64,000 nt of DNA, taken from the NCBI GenBank assembly GCA_934754335.1, contig CAKVHY010000004.1, positions 1 to 64,000 of the forward strand. Direction: 5' to 3'. Positions 52,173 to 61,249 of this stretch are shown here, piece after piece. This DNA is from an uncultured Clostridia bacterium (GTDB taxonomy: Bacteria > Bacillota > Clostridia > Christensenellales > UBA1242). Positions within the stretch are counted from its first letter, which is position 1. Each line of letters starts with the position of its first letter. A program made the translations under genes and the position numbers. The notes below the pieces were generated by a model. That model was not told the DNA's origin and made no database searches. It saw nothing but the letters and a program-made list of their open reading frames with translations.

Positions 52173-52201
52173 ACTATAACACAATTTCGTAAAAATGTCA
52201 A
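52173..52201 (-). promoter_or_regulatory. consensus sigma-A promoter of the 51551 gene
   Basis: On the minus strand, a perfect TTGACA (52196-52201), a 17-base spacer and TATAGT (52173-52178). The transcript would start near 52166, leaving a leader of about 155 bases. Confidence 0.85.
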
Positions 52202-52311
52202 TACATTATTTAAAAATCACCTTCATTTAAAACTATTTTTCTAAAATCACCCTTATAATTTTAAACCAATTTTTATTTTTTAAACCCTTAAAACAACTCT
52301 TTATCTAGCCA

Positions 52312-52350
52312 TATTTAAAGCAAAAAGCATTGGATAAACCAATGCTTTTA
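52312..52350 (-). terminator. intrinsic terminator of rpoBC
   Basis: An 11-bp perfect stem (52323-52333 with 52339-52349) with a T-rich tail, just after the rpoC stop codon. Confidence 0.8.
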
Positions 52351-52352
52351 AA

Positions 52353-55300
52353 TTATTCTTCTTCAACTTCTTCAAACAATTTCTTTGTTTCTTCATCCAT
52401 TAAAGAATTATCTTCTTTTTCTGCTTCCAAATCCTTTGGAACTAGAGTTTTAATAGTTTGATAACCAGTACCTGCAGGGATTTGTTTACCTATCATCAAG
52501 TTTTCTTTTAATGAAACAAGTTTATCTTCTTTACCCTTAATTGCAGCATCAGTTAAAACTTTTGATGTTTCTTGGAATGATGCGGCAGCAAGGAAACTTG
52601 GATTAGATAGAGATGCTTTAGTTATACCTTGAACTAAACGTTTTGCAGTGGCAGGAATTCCGCCTTCTTGCAATACTCTTTCATTTTCTTGTTCATACAT
52701 ATAATGGTCAACAACATCGCCAATAAGAAGGTTTGTTGAGCCACTCTCTTCAACCCTAACATTTCTAAGCATTTGCTTAATGATGATTTCAACGTGTTTT
52801 GTATTCAATTCAACGCCTTGTGAAGAATATGTGCTTAAAACTTCGCTTAATAGATAGTTTTGAACATCTTTAACGCCACGAGTACGTAATAAATCATTTG
52901 GATAGATTGAACCTTCTGTTAAAACAGTTCCGGCTTCAACCATTTCGCCATTCTTAACCTTTAGAACAACACCAAATGGAATAACATAATGTCCATCACC
53001 TTCAGAATTTCTAACATAAACTTCATAATACTTACCACCATCTTTACCTGCAGATTGGATTTCTTTAATTTCAACCTTACCTGCAACTTCAGAGATTGTG
53101 GCAACACCCTTTGGTCTTCTTGCTTCAAAGATTTCAGCAACTCTTGGCAAACCTTGAGTGATATCGGCTGCGTTCGCAACACCACCTGTGTGGAATGTTT
53201 TCATTGTTAACTGAGTACCTGGTTCACCGATAGATTGAGCGGCGATAATACCAACTGGCTCACCAACTGGAACCATCTCATTATTAGCCATGTTCTTACC
53301 ATAACACTTAGCGCAAACGCCATGTTTACTTCTACAAGTTAAAACAGTTCTAATATTAACAGCAGTAACACCGGCTTCAACCGCCTTATCTGCCATTTCT
53401 TTTGTAACCATTGTGTCAGCAGGAATTATAACTTCCTTAGTTTTTGGATTAAGCACATCATCAATAGTAACTCTACCAATGATTCTTTGTTGAAGTGATG
53501 CAACTGGAGTACTATCTTTAGTTATTGCTGTAACAAGCAATCCCTTTGGTTTTTCGCCATTATTTTTGAAACAATCATCTTCTGAAATGATAATTTCTTG
53601 CGCAACTGCTTCAAGTCTTCTAGTTAAGTAACCAGAGTCTGCAGTTTTTAAAACCTTATCTGCCAAACCTTTTCTACCACCACGGCTTGATAAGAAATAT
53701 TCAAGCGGAGTTAGACCAACTCTAAAGTTTGATTTAACCGGTACGTCAACTTTTTTACCTGAGGTATTAGCCATAATACCACGCATACCGCAAAGTTGTA
53801 ATACCTGTCCAACAGTACCTCTCGCACCAGAGTCTGCCATCATTCTAACTGGGTTTAGCATATCCATTTTCTTCAAAACTAAGCCTTTAATCTTATCTGT
53901 TGCTTCGTTCCAAAGTTTTACGTTACTATCAATTTTTTCACTTTCTGTAATATATCCACGTCTATAGAACTTATCATTTTGAGCAACTTGTGCTTCAACT
54001 TGTTCAACAATTTCTTGTTTCTCTGCTGGGATTTGCATATCAAACACGTTAATTGTGATTGCTCCAATTGTGGAATATTTATAACCTAATTCCTTAACGC
54101 TATCTAGCATCTTAACTGTGGCAGTTGTGCCTAAAGTATTGAAGCATTGTTTAATGATAACATCAAGTTTTTTCTTAGTTACTAAGAAATCAATCTCATA
54201 ATCTAGGAAATGTTCTTCATTGCTTCTATCAACGAATCCCATATTTTGAGGCATTCTACTATTGAATATGATTTTACCAACGGTGGTTGGAATTCTTTTA
54301 GCAATTCTCTTACCATTGATTTCACCAACTCTTCTTACGAAAATCTTAGATTGGATTTCAACAACACCTGATTGATAAGCAAGTATTGCTTCGTCTTCAT
54401 CTTTAAACGCCTTACCCTCGCCTTTTCCATGGTCTTTTTCAACTGTTAAGTAATATGAACCTAAAACCATATCTTGCGTTGGTGTTACAATTGGATAACC
54501 ATCTGCTGGTTTTAAAACGTTATTAGATGCAAGCATCAAAATTCTTGCTTCTGCAATTGCTTCAGGACTTAATGGAACGTGAACACTCATTTGGTCACCA
54601 TCAAAGTCGGCGTTGAAGCCACCGCAAACAAGAGGGTGCAATCTAATTGCTCTACCTTCAATCAAAACTGGTTCGAAGGCTTGAATAGACAATCTATGCA
54701 ATGATGGAGCACGGTTTAGTAGCACTGGGTGATCCACAATTACTTCTTCCAACAAATCCCAAACGATTGGTTTTTGTTTTTCTATAACTCTTTTTGCTGT
54801 TTTGAAATTCATTGCAACGTTATTTTCAACCAATTTTCTCATGATAAATGGTTTAAATAATTCCAAAGCCATTTCCTTTGGCAAACCGCATTGATACATC
54901 TTAAGTTCTGGACCAACGACGATAACAGAACGACCAGAATAATCCACACGTTTACCAAGAAGGTTTTGTCTGAATCTACCTTGTTTACCCTTTAATGATG
55001 CAGTTAAACTCTTCAATTCTCTTTGTTTTGGTCCTTGAACAGCCTTACCACGTTTACCATTTTCAATCAAGGCATCAACTGCTTCTTGCAACATTCTCTT
55101 TTCGTTTCTAACGATAACTTCTGGAGCACCGATAGAAATGAACTTTTTCAAACGATTATTTCTATTAATGATTCTTCTATATAAATCATTGATATCACTT
55201 GTGGCAAATCTGCCACCATCAAGTTGAATCATAGGTCTAATATCTGGTGGGATTACAGGAATAACATCTAGAACCATCCATTCAGGTCTGTTTCCACTCT

Positions 55301-55955
55301 TTCTTAAACTTTCAACAACTTCTAACTTTTTATTTATTTTTAATTTCTTTTGACCTTTAGCAGTTTTTGAAGCCTTTTTCAATTCTTCGCTTTCTTTTTC
55401 AAGGTCTATTTCACTTAAAAGTTCTTTAATGGCTTCACCACCCATTCCTGCTTTGAATGAATCGTAGCCATATTTATCTATTGCTTCTCTATATTCAGCA
55501 TCAGATATAACTTGTCCCTTTGCAAAGCCGGTTTTACCTGGTTCGATTACAACATAACTTACATAATAAACCACTCTTTCAAGTTGTTTACTATTCAATC
55601 CAAGAAGCAAACCAATTCTTGATGGAATGCTTTGCATAAACCAAATGTGAGCAACGGGAGTTGCTAATTCAATATGACCGAATCTTTCACGTCTTACTGA
55701 ACTTTTTGTTACTTCAACTCCGCATTTATCACAAATAACGCCTTTATGACGAATTCTTTTATACTTTCCGCAATGACATTCCCAATTTTTCTTTGGTCCG
55801 AAAATTCTTTCACAAAGCAAACCTGCCGTTTCTGGCTTATGAGTACGATAGTTTATTGTTTCGCTTTTAGTAACTTCGCCGTGACTCCATTCTCTAATTT
55901 TTTCTGGAGATGCAATATTAACTTTAATGCTCGCTAAATTATTTAATTCAAACAT
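52353..55955 (-). CDS. rpoC: DNA-directed RNA polymerase subunit beta-prime
   Basis: The catalytic NADFDGDQM (three Mg2+ aspartates) is intact. The N-terminal zinc site (CHCGKYKRIRHKGVICDKCGVEV), the second zinc site (CRSKHGVCAKCYG), the bridge-helix region and the trigger-loop block (GEPGTQLTMKTFHTGG) are all present. The length of 1200 is usual for Firmicutes. AGGAGAG precedes ATG, 11 bases after rpoB. The last 35 residues are acidic. Confidence 0.98.
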   Translation of the reverse strand: MFELNNLASIKVNIASPEKIREWSHGEVTKSETINYRTHKPETAGLLCERIFGPKKNWECHCGKYKRIRHKGVICDKCGVEVTKSSVRRERFGHIELATPVAHIWFMQSIPSRIGLLLGLNSKQLERVVYYVSYVVIEPGKTGFAKGQVISDAEYREAIDKYGYDSFKAGMGGEAIKELLSEIDLEKESEELKKASKTAKGQKKLKINKKLEVVESLRKSGNRPEWMVLDVIPVIPPDIRPMIQLDGGRFATSDINDLYRRIINRNNRLKKFISIGAPEVIVRNEKRMLQEAVDALIENGKRGKAVQGPKQRELKSLTASLKGKQGRFRQNLLGKRVDYSGRSVIVVGPELKMYQCGLPKEMALELFKPFIMRKLVENNVAMNFKTAKRVIEKQKPIVWDLLEEVIVDHPVLLNRAPSLHRLSIQAFEPVLIEGRAIRLHPLVCGGFNADFDGDQMSVHVPLSPEAIAEARILMLASNNVLKPADGYPIVTPTQDMVLGSYYLTVEKDHGKGEGKAFKDEDEAILAYQSGVVEIQSKIFVRRVGEINGKRIAKRIPTTVGKIIFNSRMPQNMGFVDRSNEEHFLDYEIDFLVTKKKLDVIIKQCFNTLGTTATVKMLDSVKELGYKYSTIGAITINVFDMQIPAEKQEIVEQVEAQVAQNDKFYRRGYITESEKIDSNVKLWNEATDKIKGLVLKKMDMLNPVRMMADSGARGTVGQVLQLCGMRGIMANTSGKKVDVPVKSNFRVGLTPLEYFLSSRGGRKGLADKVLKTADSGYLTRRLEAVAQEIIISEDDCFKNNGEKPKGLLVTAITKDSTPVASLQQRIIGRVTIDDVLNPKTKEVIIPADTMVTKEMADKAVEAGVTAVNIRTVLTCRSKHGVCAKCYGKNMANNEMVPVGEPVGIIAAQSIGEPGTQLTMKTFHTGGVANAADITQGLPRVAEIFEARRPKGVATISEVAGKVEIKEIQSAGKDGGKYYEVYVRNSEGDGHYVIPFGVVLKVKNGEMVEAGTVLTEGSIYPNDLLRTRGVKDVQNYLLSEVLSTYSSQGVELNTKHVEIIIKQMLRNVRVEESGSTNLLIGDVVDHYMYEQENERVLQEGGIPATAKRLVQGITKASLSNPSFLAAASFQETSKVLTDAAIKGKEDKLVSLKENLMIGKQIPAGTGYQTIKTLVPKDLEAEKEDNSLMDEETKKLFEEVEEE

Positions 55956-55966
55956 AATTTTCTCTC

Positions 55967-58900
55967 CTATTCTTCCTCATCAATATCATCAAACAATGCA
56001 GATTCATCAAAAATTTGGTCAAAATCTTCATCGGTTTCAAGTTCGTCTTCCATATTCTTATCTTGGTCGAACTCTAATTCAACATCGTTCACTTCTTGTT
56101 GTCTTGCTTTAACTGCTTCTGCAAACGTATCAATATTATCTCTATTCAAATCTGTTAATTCAAATTCTTTACCTTGGTTATTTAGAAGTGTTACATCTAA
56201 TCCCAAGCCTTGCAATTCCCTAATCATAACTTTAAATGATTCTGGAACTGAAGGTTCTGGCAACTGAGTACCTTCCACGATTGCCTTATATGCAGCAAGT
56301 CTACCTTCTGTATCATCACTCTTGATTGTTAACATTTCTTGCAACAACTTACTAGCACCATATGCTTCCAATGCCCAAACCTCCATTTCACCGAATCTTT
56401 GACCACCGAACATTGCTTTACCACCTAAAGGTTGTTGAGTAACATAAGCATAAGGACCAGTTGAACGAGCGTGCATTTTATCGTTAACCATGTGTTCTAG
56501 TTTGATATAGTACATATAACCAACTGTAACAGGGTTCTCAAATGGTTCACCAGTTCTACCATCATAAAGTTGAATTTTACCATTTTCAGGGAAATTATTT
56601 TCTTTTAACATTTGTGCAATATCTTTTTCTGTTGCACCATCGAATGCAGGAGTGGCAATCTTAATTCCTAAAGCCTTACATACTAAGCCTAAATGAACTT
56701 CCAAAACCTGTCCAACGTTCATACGAGAAGGGATACCTAATGGGTTTAGAACGATATCAATTGGTTGACCATTAGCCATGAATGGCATATCTTCCACTGG
56801 CAATATTCTTGAAACGATACCTTTATTTCCGTGACGACCAGCCATTTTATCACCAACGCTGATTTTTCTCTTTTGAGCGATAGTTACTCTAATCATCTCG
56901 TTAACGCCTGTTTCTAATTCATCTTTATTCTTTCTAGAGAATCTTTGAATATCAACAACCACACCGCTAATTCCATGAGGAACTCTTAAAGATGTGTCTT
57001 TAACGTCTTTAGTTTTCTCACCGAAGATTGCTCTTAACAATCTTTCTTCTGGAGTTGGCTCTGTTTCACCCTTTGGAGTAACTTTACCAACCAAGATATC
57101 TCCCGGTTTAACTTCGGCACCAATTCTAATAACACCGTTTTCATCCAAATCTTTCAAAACATCTTCTCCAAGGTTTGGAATATCTCTTGTAAATTCTTCA
57201 TCACCAAGTTTAGTTGTTCTACATTTAACTTCTTCTTCTTTTAATGTGATAGAAGTGTAAATATCTTCTTTTACAAGTCTTTCACTAAGCAAGATAGCAT
57301 CTTCGTAGTTATAACCTTCCCAGTTCATGAAAGCGATAAGCATATTTCTACCAAGTGCGAGTTCACCGCCTGAGCAACTATAACCATCAATCAAGGTTTC
57401 ACCCTTCTTAACTTTTTGACCTGCTCTAACGATTGGTTTTCCGTTTATACAACTTTCTTGGTTTGTTTTTGTGAACTTTGTGATTTCATATTCACTTTCT
57501 GTTCCGTCATCGTTTGTAACAATAACTCTATTTGCATCGGCATATTTTACAACACCGTTTGCTTTTGAAACTGTGATAGCACAGTTATCTAAAGCGATTC
57601 TATGTTCCACACCCGTACCAACAATAGGTGCTTCTGTTCTAATCAATGGCACTGCCTGACGTTGCATGTTAGAACCCATCAAGGCTCTGGCTGTATCATC
57701 GTTTCCAAGGAATGGAATTAAAGATGTTGGAATAGATACAAGTTGCTTTGGAGATAAATCCATATAATCAACTCTATCTTTTTCAACTTCAAGCACTGTA
57801 TCCATATATCTACATGTTACTTTATCATTAATGAAATGTCCTTGCTCGTCTAATGGCTCGATTGCTTGAGCGATATAACAATTTTCGTCTTCATCCGCCA
57901 TCAAATAAACAACGTCATTTGTAACAACATGTTTTTCTTTATTAATTACTCTATAAGGAGTTTCAATAAATCCATAATCATTAACTCTTGCATAAGAAGC
58001 CAATGAGTTGATAAGACCGATGTTTCCACCTTCTGGTGTTTCTACAACGCAGATTCTTCCATAATGGCTATGGTGAATATCACGCACTTCATCGGTTGCT
58101 CTATCTTTCTTAATACCGCCTGGACCAACTGCACTAAGTCTTCTCTTTTGAGCAAGAGAACTTAGAGGGTTCATTTCGTCCATCAATTGGCTCAACTGGT
58201 GGCTAGCCAAGAAATCTTTAAATGCTCTATTAATTGGTCTGGCATTAACAATTTGTGCTGGGGTGATATTATTTAAATCATGAGATTGCAATGTTTCTTT
58301 AACTGCGTTTGAAAGTTTGTTCATACCGCTACGCATTGCATCTTGCAACAACTCACCAGCGCCCTTAATTCTACGGTTGCAAAGGTGGTCGATATTATCA
58401 ACATAACCAATTCCAACGTTCAAATCTAGGAAGTATGAAACTGTGGCTAAAATATCATCAATTGTGATAGTTGTACCAACAAGTTGTTCGGCATTTTGCT
58501 TAATAAGTTCAAGTTTTTCTTCCTTAGTTTTTGCTTCTTTTAGAAGTTCTTCCAATACTGGATAATAAACCTGATGATTAATACCAAGTTCTTTTTCATT
58601 ACATTTAATGATTTCACTTAGTTTAACTCTATTATTACCATACATCTTATGTTTCTTACCTTCAGCCATAACCCAAACTGAATTAATACCTGAATGTTGA
58701 ATTTCATAAGCCTTTTCTTTTGTGATAACTTCGCCTGCTTTAACTAAAACAGTTCTCTTATCTTTAATATCTTCAGCAGCAGTTAAGCCAACCAAACGAT
58801 TGCTTAACGCCAACTTCTTATCAATTTTATATCTACCAACATCACCTAAGTTGTAATATTGATTAGAGAAGAATTGAGAGAAAATAAATTGTTTTGTGGC

Positions 58901-59659
58901 TTCCGCACTTGGAATTTCGCTTGGTCTTGTTTTCTTACTAAGTTCAACAAGAGCATCATGCTGAGTATCATAAGCATCTTTATCCAATGTGGCTTTCATA
59001 ATTTCATTATCGCCGAATGTATCAAGGATTTGCTCTTTCGTTAGACCAAAACATTTTAAGAATATGCCCAAACTAATTTTTCCGCCCTTATCTAGAGCCA
59101 CTTTCAATTGGTTTGGTTCTCTATCTTTTTGTTCAATTTCAAGCCAACTTCCTCTCTTTGGATTTAAAGCACAGGAAAAAAGTTCCCTACCTGTTTTATC
59201 AATATGTTTTGAATAATAAACCGATGGGCTTCTAACGATTTGGCTTACACAAACTCTTTCAATTCCGTTAAAGATGAATGTGCCGGCTTCTGTCATATAA
59301 GGAATATCGCCAAGGAACACTTCAGATTCAATAACTTCACCAGTTTCTTTAATTACAACTCTAACATTTACTCTTAAAGCAACTGAATAGTGACCACCCT
59401 TTCTTTTAGTTTCCGCTTTTGATAATTTTGGTTTTTCCTCTAATTTATAATCAAGAAAGTAAACATCAGCCTTACCACTATAATCAGTAATAGGTGAAAA
59501 TTCTTTAAGAACTTCACCGATGCCTTCTTCTATAAATTTTTTGTAGGAATTTTTTTGAATTTCTAGTAAGTATGGAATATCTACAACTTCTTTACATTTT
59601 CCGAAAGTATAACGAACATTATTACCATACTTAATTTTTTTGATTTCACTATTCAACAT
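55967..59659 (-). CDS. rpoB: DNA-directed RNA polymerase subunit beta
   Basis: Standard beta subunit with the rifampicin pocket (SQLMDEMNPLSSLAQKRRLSAVGPGG), where the cluster reads FL-SHQLSQLMDE-N; the usual RRL and H/S residues are present except that NPL-A-L positions read as in many Clostridia. The flap and C-terminal clamp blocks (GDKMAGRHGNKG, QPLGGKAMFGGQRFGEMEVWALEAYGA) are intact. It ends in an acidic tail. The site AGGGGAG lies 11 bases before ATG. rplJ-rplL are not directly upstream; sbcD is, on the other strand. Confidence 0.98.
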   Translation of the reverse strand: MLNSEIKKIKYGNNVRYTFGKCKEVVDIPYLLEIQKNSYKKFIEEGIGEVLKEFSPITDYSGKADVYFLDYKLEEKPKLSKAETKRKGGHYSVALRVNVRVVIKETGEVIESEVFLGDIPYMTEAGTFIFNGIERVCVSQIVRSPSVYYSKHIDKTGRELFSCALNPKRGSWLEIEQKDREPNQLKVALDKGGKISLGIFLKCFGLTKEQILDTFGDNEIMKATLDKDAYDTQHDALVELSKKTRPSEIPSAEATKQFIFSQFFSNQYYNLGDVGRYKIDKKLALSNRLVGLTAAEDIKDKRTVLVKAGEVITKEKAYEIQHSGINSVWVMAEGKKHKMYGNNRVKLSEIIKCNEKELGINHQVYYPVLEELLKEAKTKEEKLELIKQNAEQLVGTTITIDDILATVSYFLDLNVGIGYVDNIDHLCNRRIKGAGELLQDAMRSGMNKLSNAVKETLQSHDLNNITPAQIVNARPINRAFKDFLASHQLSQLMDEMNPLSSLAQKRRLSAVGPGGIKKDRATDEVRDIHHSHYGRICVVETPEGGNIGLINSLASYARVNDYGFIETPYRVINKEKHVVTNDVVYLMADEDENCYIAQAIEPLDEQGHFINDKVTCRYMDTVLEVEKDRVDYMDLSPKQLVSIPTSLIPFLGNDDTARALMGSNMQRQAVPLIRTEAPIVGTGVEHRIALDNCAITVSKANGVVKYADANRVIVTNDDGTESEYEITKFTKTNQESCINGKPIVRAGQKVKKGETLIDGYSCSGGELALGRNMLIAFMNWEGYNYEDAILLSERLVKEDIYTSITLKEEEVKCRTTKLGDEEFTRDIPNLGEDVLKDLDENGVIRIGAEVKPGDILVGKVTPKGETEPTPEERLLRAIFGEKTKDVKDTSLRVPHGISGVVVDIQRFSRKNKDELETGVNEMIRVTIAQKRKISVGDKMAGRHGNKGIVSRILPVEDMPFMANGQPIDIVLNPLGIPSRMNVGQVLEVHLGLVCKALGIKIATPAFDGATEKDIAQMLKENNFPENGKIQLYDGRTGEPFENPVTVGYMYYIKLEHMVNDKMHARSTGPYAYVTQQPLGGKAMFGGQRFGEMEVWALEAYGASKLLQEMLTIKSDDTEGRLAAYKAIVEGTQLPEPSVPESFKVMIRELQGLGLDVTLLNNQGKEFELTDLNRDNIDTFAEAVKARQQEVNDVELEFDQDKNMEDELETDEDFDQIFDESALFDDIDEEE

Positions 59660-59812
59660 AACTTAGCGAACTCCCCTTACCTAAAATTTATTTTTTTATT
59701 AAATTGTAAAAATTTCACAAATTTAGTTGCCAAAACACAAAAAAATATGTACAATGACTAAAACTAAGTTGTGAAACTGTGCCAAGTTTATATCTCTTGA
59801 CACAACTCGCAA
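59660..59812 (-). promoter_or_regulatory. rpoB leader with a hairpin
   Basis: The leader of about 150 bases can form a stem of 7 bp (59796-59802 with 59780-59786, one G-U) extended after a bulge by 6 bp (59803-59808 with 59766-59771). The rest is AT-rich and open. It could be a site for autoregulation or attenuation, in a place where other bacteria have rplJL. 59660-60052 contains no gene. Confidence 0.45.
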
Positions 59813-59818
59813 TACTTA

Positions 59819-59847
59819 ATTTTAGCACAGAAAGCAAAATGTGTCAA
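59819..59847 (-). promoter_or_regulatory. consensus sigma-A promoter of rpoBC
   Basis: On the minus strand, TTGACA (59842-59847), a 17-base spacer and TAAAAT (59819-59824). It gives rpoBC its own transcription start. Confidence 0.85.
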
Positions 59848-60052
59848 CTGTTTTTTTACGCAAATTATCATAGATTTGCCTTTTTTTATGTTCAAAACCC
59901 CAATTTGAAGGTATTTTTTTATAAAAAACATAAATTTTAAGCAAATAAGCAAGAATTATATACAAAATTTATTAAAATATTTGGCTTTGATTTTTCTCTA
60001 TGTTATACTAATTAAGTTAAACAACTTAAAGTTAGAAAAATGGAGAACGATT

Positions 60053-61249
60053 TTGAGGATATTACATACTGCCGATTGGCATCTAGGATTTAAAACCGAC
60101 GACCTAGATAGAATGGATGAGCAACGTGATGCTTTAAAACAAGTTATAAATCTTGCAAAAGAAAAGAATGTTGATATGGTGATAATCGCTGGCGACATTT
60201 ACGATTCTTTAATCCCTTCTTCTGAAGCCGAAGATTTATTCTATAAAACCATAAGTGAACTTAATAACAATGGCAACACCGCAGTTATTGCAATTGCCGG
60301 CAACCATGACGATCCAAAAAGACTTTGCAATGCAAACATATTTGCAAATAAGTTTGGAATTTTTATGCTTGGCACAACCGATAAGATTTCCATTGCAAAA
60401 CCTCAATTAGATAAAAATATCTATGCAATCGATTCGGGCAAAGGCTATATTAAGTTTAGGAAACAAAACGGGGAAGAATGCGTTTTGGCTTATCTTCCAT
60501 ATCCTTCATATTATCGTTTTAAAGAAAGCAAGAAAGCAAATGACAATTATTCAGATAAAGTTAAGGAATGGTTAAAACCGGGAATTGGCGGATTCGAAGA
60601 TAACACAGTTAATATTTTAACCGCCCACGTTATGGCATATGGTATAGAACAAACGAAAGAAGAACAAGAAGCCTATGATAGCATTTCAGCCATAAATAAT
60701 TTAGTGACCACTGAAACACTTTACACCCCTGCTCACTACACCGCTCTTGGGCATGTACACAAATGTGTGCCAGTAAATAGAGAAAGGAACATTTACTATT
60801 CAGGTTCTCTAATCAATCAGTTCTTTGACAACTCCGAACCAACAAAAGTTATTATCGCAGATATTGACGCACATGCAGGCGTTACAAATATTGAAAAAAT
60901 TCCTTTGAACGTTAAAACTATGGGCAAGTTTGAAGTAAGTTCAATGCTTCATGCTGAAGTTTGTTGCAAAGATAATCCAGATAAATGGCTTAAGATTATT
61001 GTTAAAGGAATAGATAGAGTTCGAATGGAAGATATAAAACATTTAAGAAACACCTATCCAAACCTTGTAACATTAAGCGTTTTAACAAAGGAAGCAATTC
61101 AAACCACGAATGTTGTTTCAAAAAAAGATTTAACAAATTCTGAAATCTTCGACAACTTCGTGTTAAGAAAAAAAGGAACAGAACCTAACCCTGATGTTAA
61201 AGAACTATTTTTGGAATTGATGTCGGAGGATTTATATGAGACCGATTAA
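60053..61249 (+). CDS. sbcD: exonuclease subunit SbcD
   Basis: The Mre11-type nuclease of the SbcCD complex, which opens hairpins and DNA ends blocked by protein. Phosphoesterase motifs are complete: HTADWHLG, AGDIYDS, AGNHDD, TAHVMAYG and LGHVHK, followed by the capping domain. The start is TTG at 60053 with GGAG seven bases upstream; it puts the first motif at residue 4, as in other SbcD proteins. The 24 residues before it in the open frame are hydrophobic and lack a site. It overlaps sbcC by 14 bases. Confidence 0.95.
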   Translation: MRILHTADWHLGFKTDDLDRMDEQRDALKQVINLAKEKNVDMVIIAGDIYDSLIPSSEAEDLFYKTISELNNNGNTAVIAIAGNHDDPKRLCNANIFANKFGIFMLGTTDKISIAKPQLDKNIYAIDSGKGYIKFRKQNGEECVLAYLPYPSYYRFKESKKANDNYSDKVKEWLKPGIGGFEDNTVNILTAHVMAYGIEQTKEEQEAYDSISAINNLVTTETLYTPAHYTALGHVHKCVPVNRERNIYYSGSLINQFFDNSEPTKVIIADIDAHAGVTNIEKIPLNVKTMGKFEVSSMLHAEVCCKDNPDKWLKIIVKGIDRVRMEDIKHLRNTYPNLVTLSVLTKEAIQTTNVVSKKDLTNSEIFDNFVLRKKGTEPNPDVKELFLELMSEDLYETD

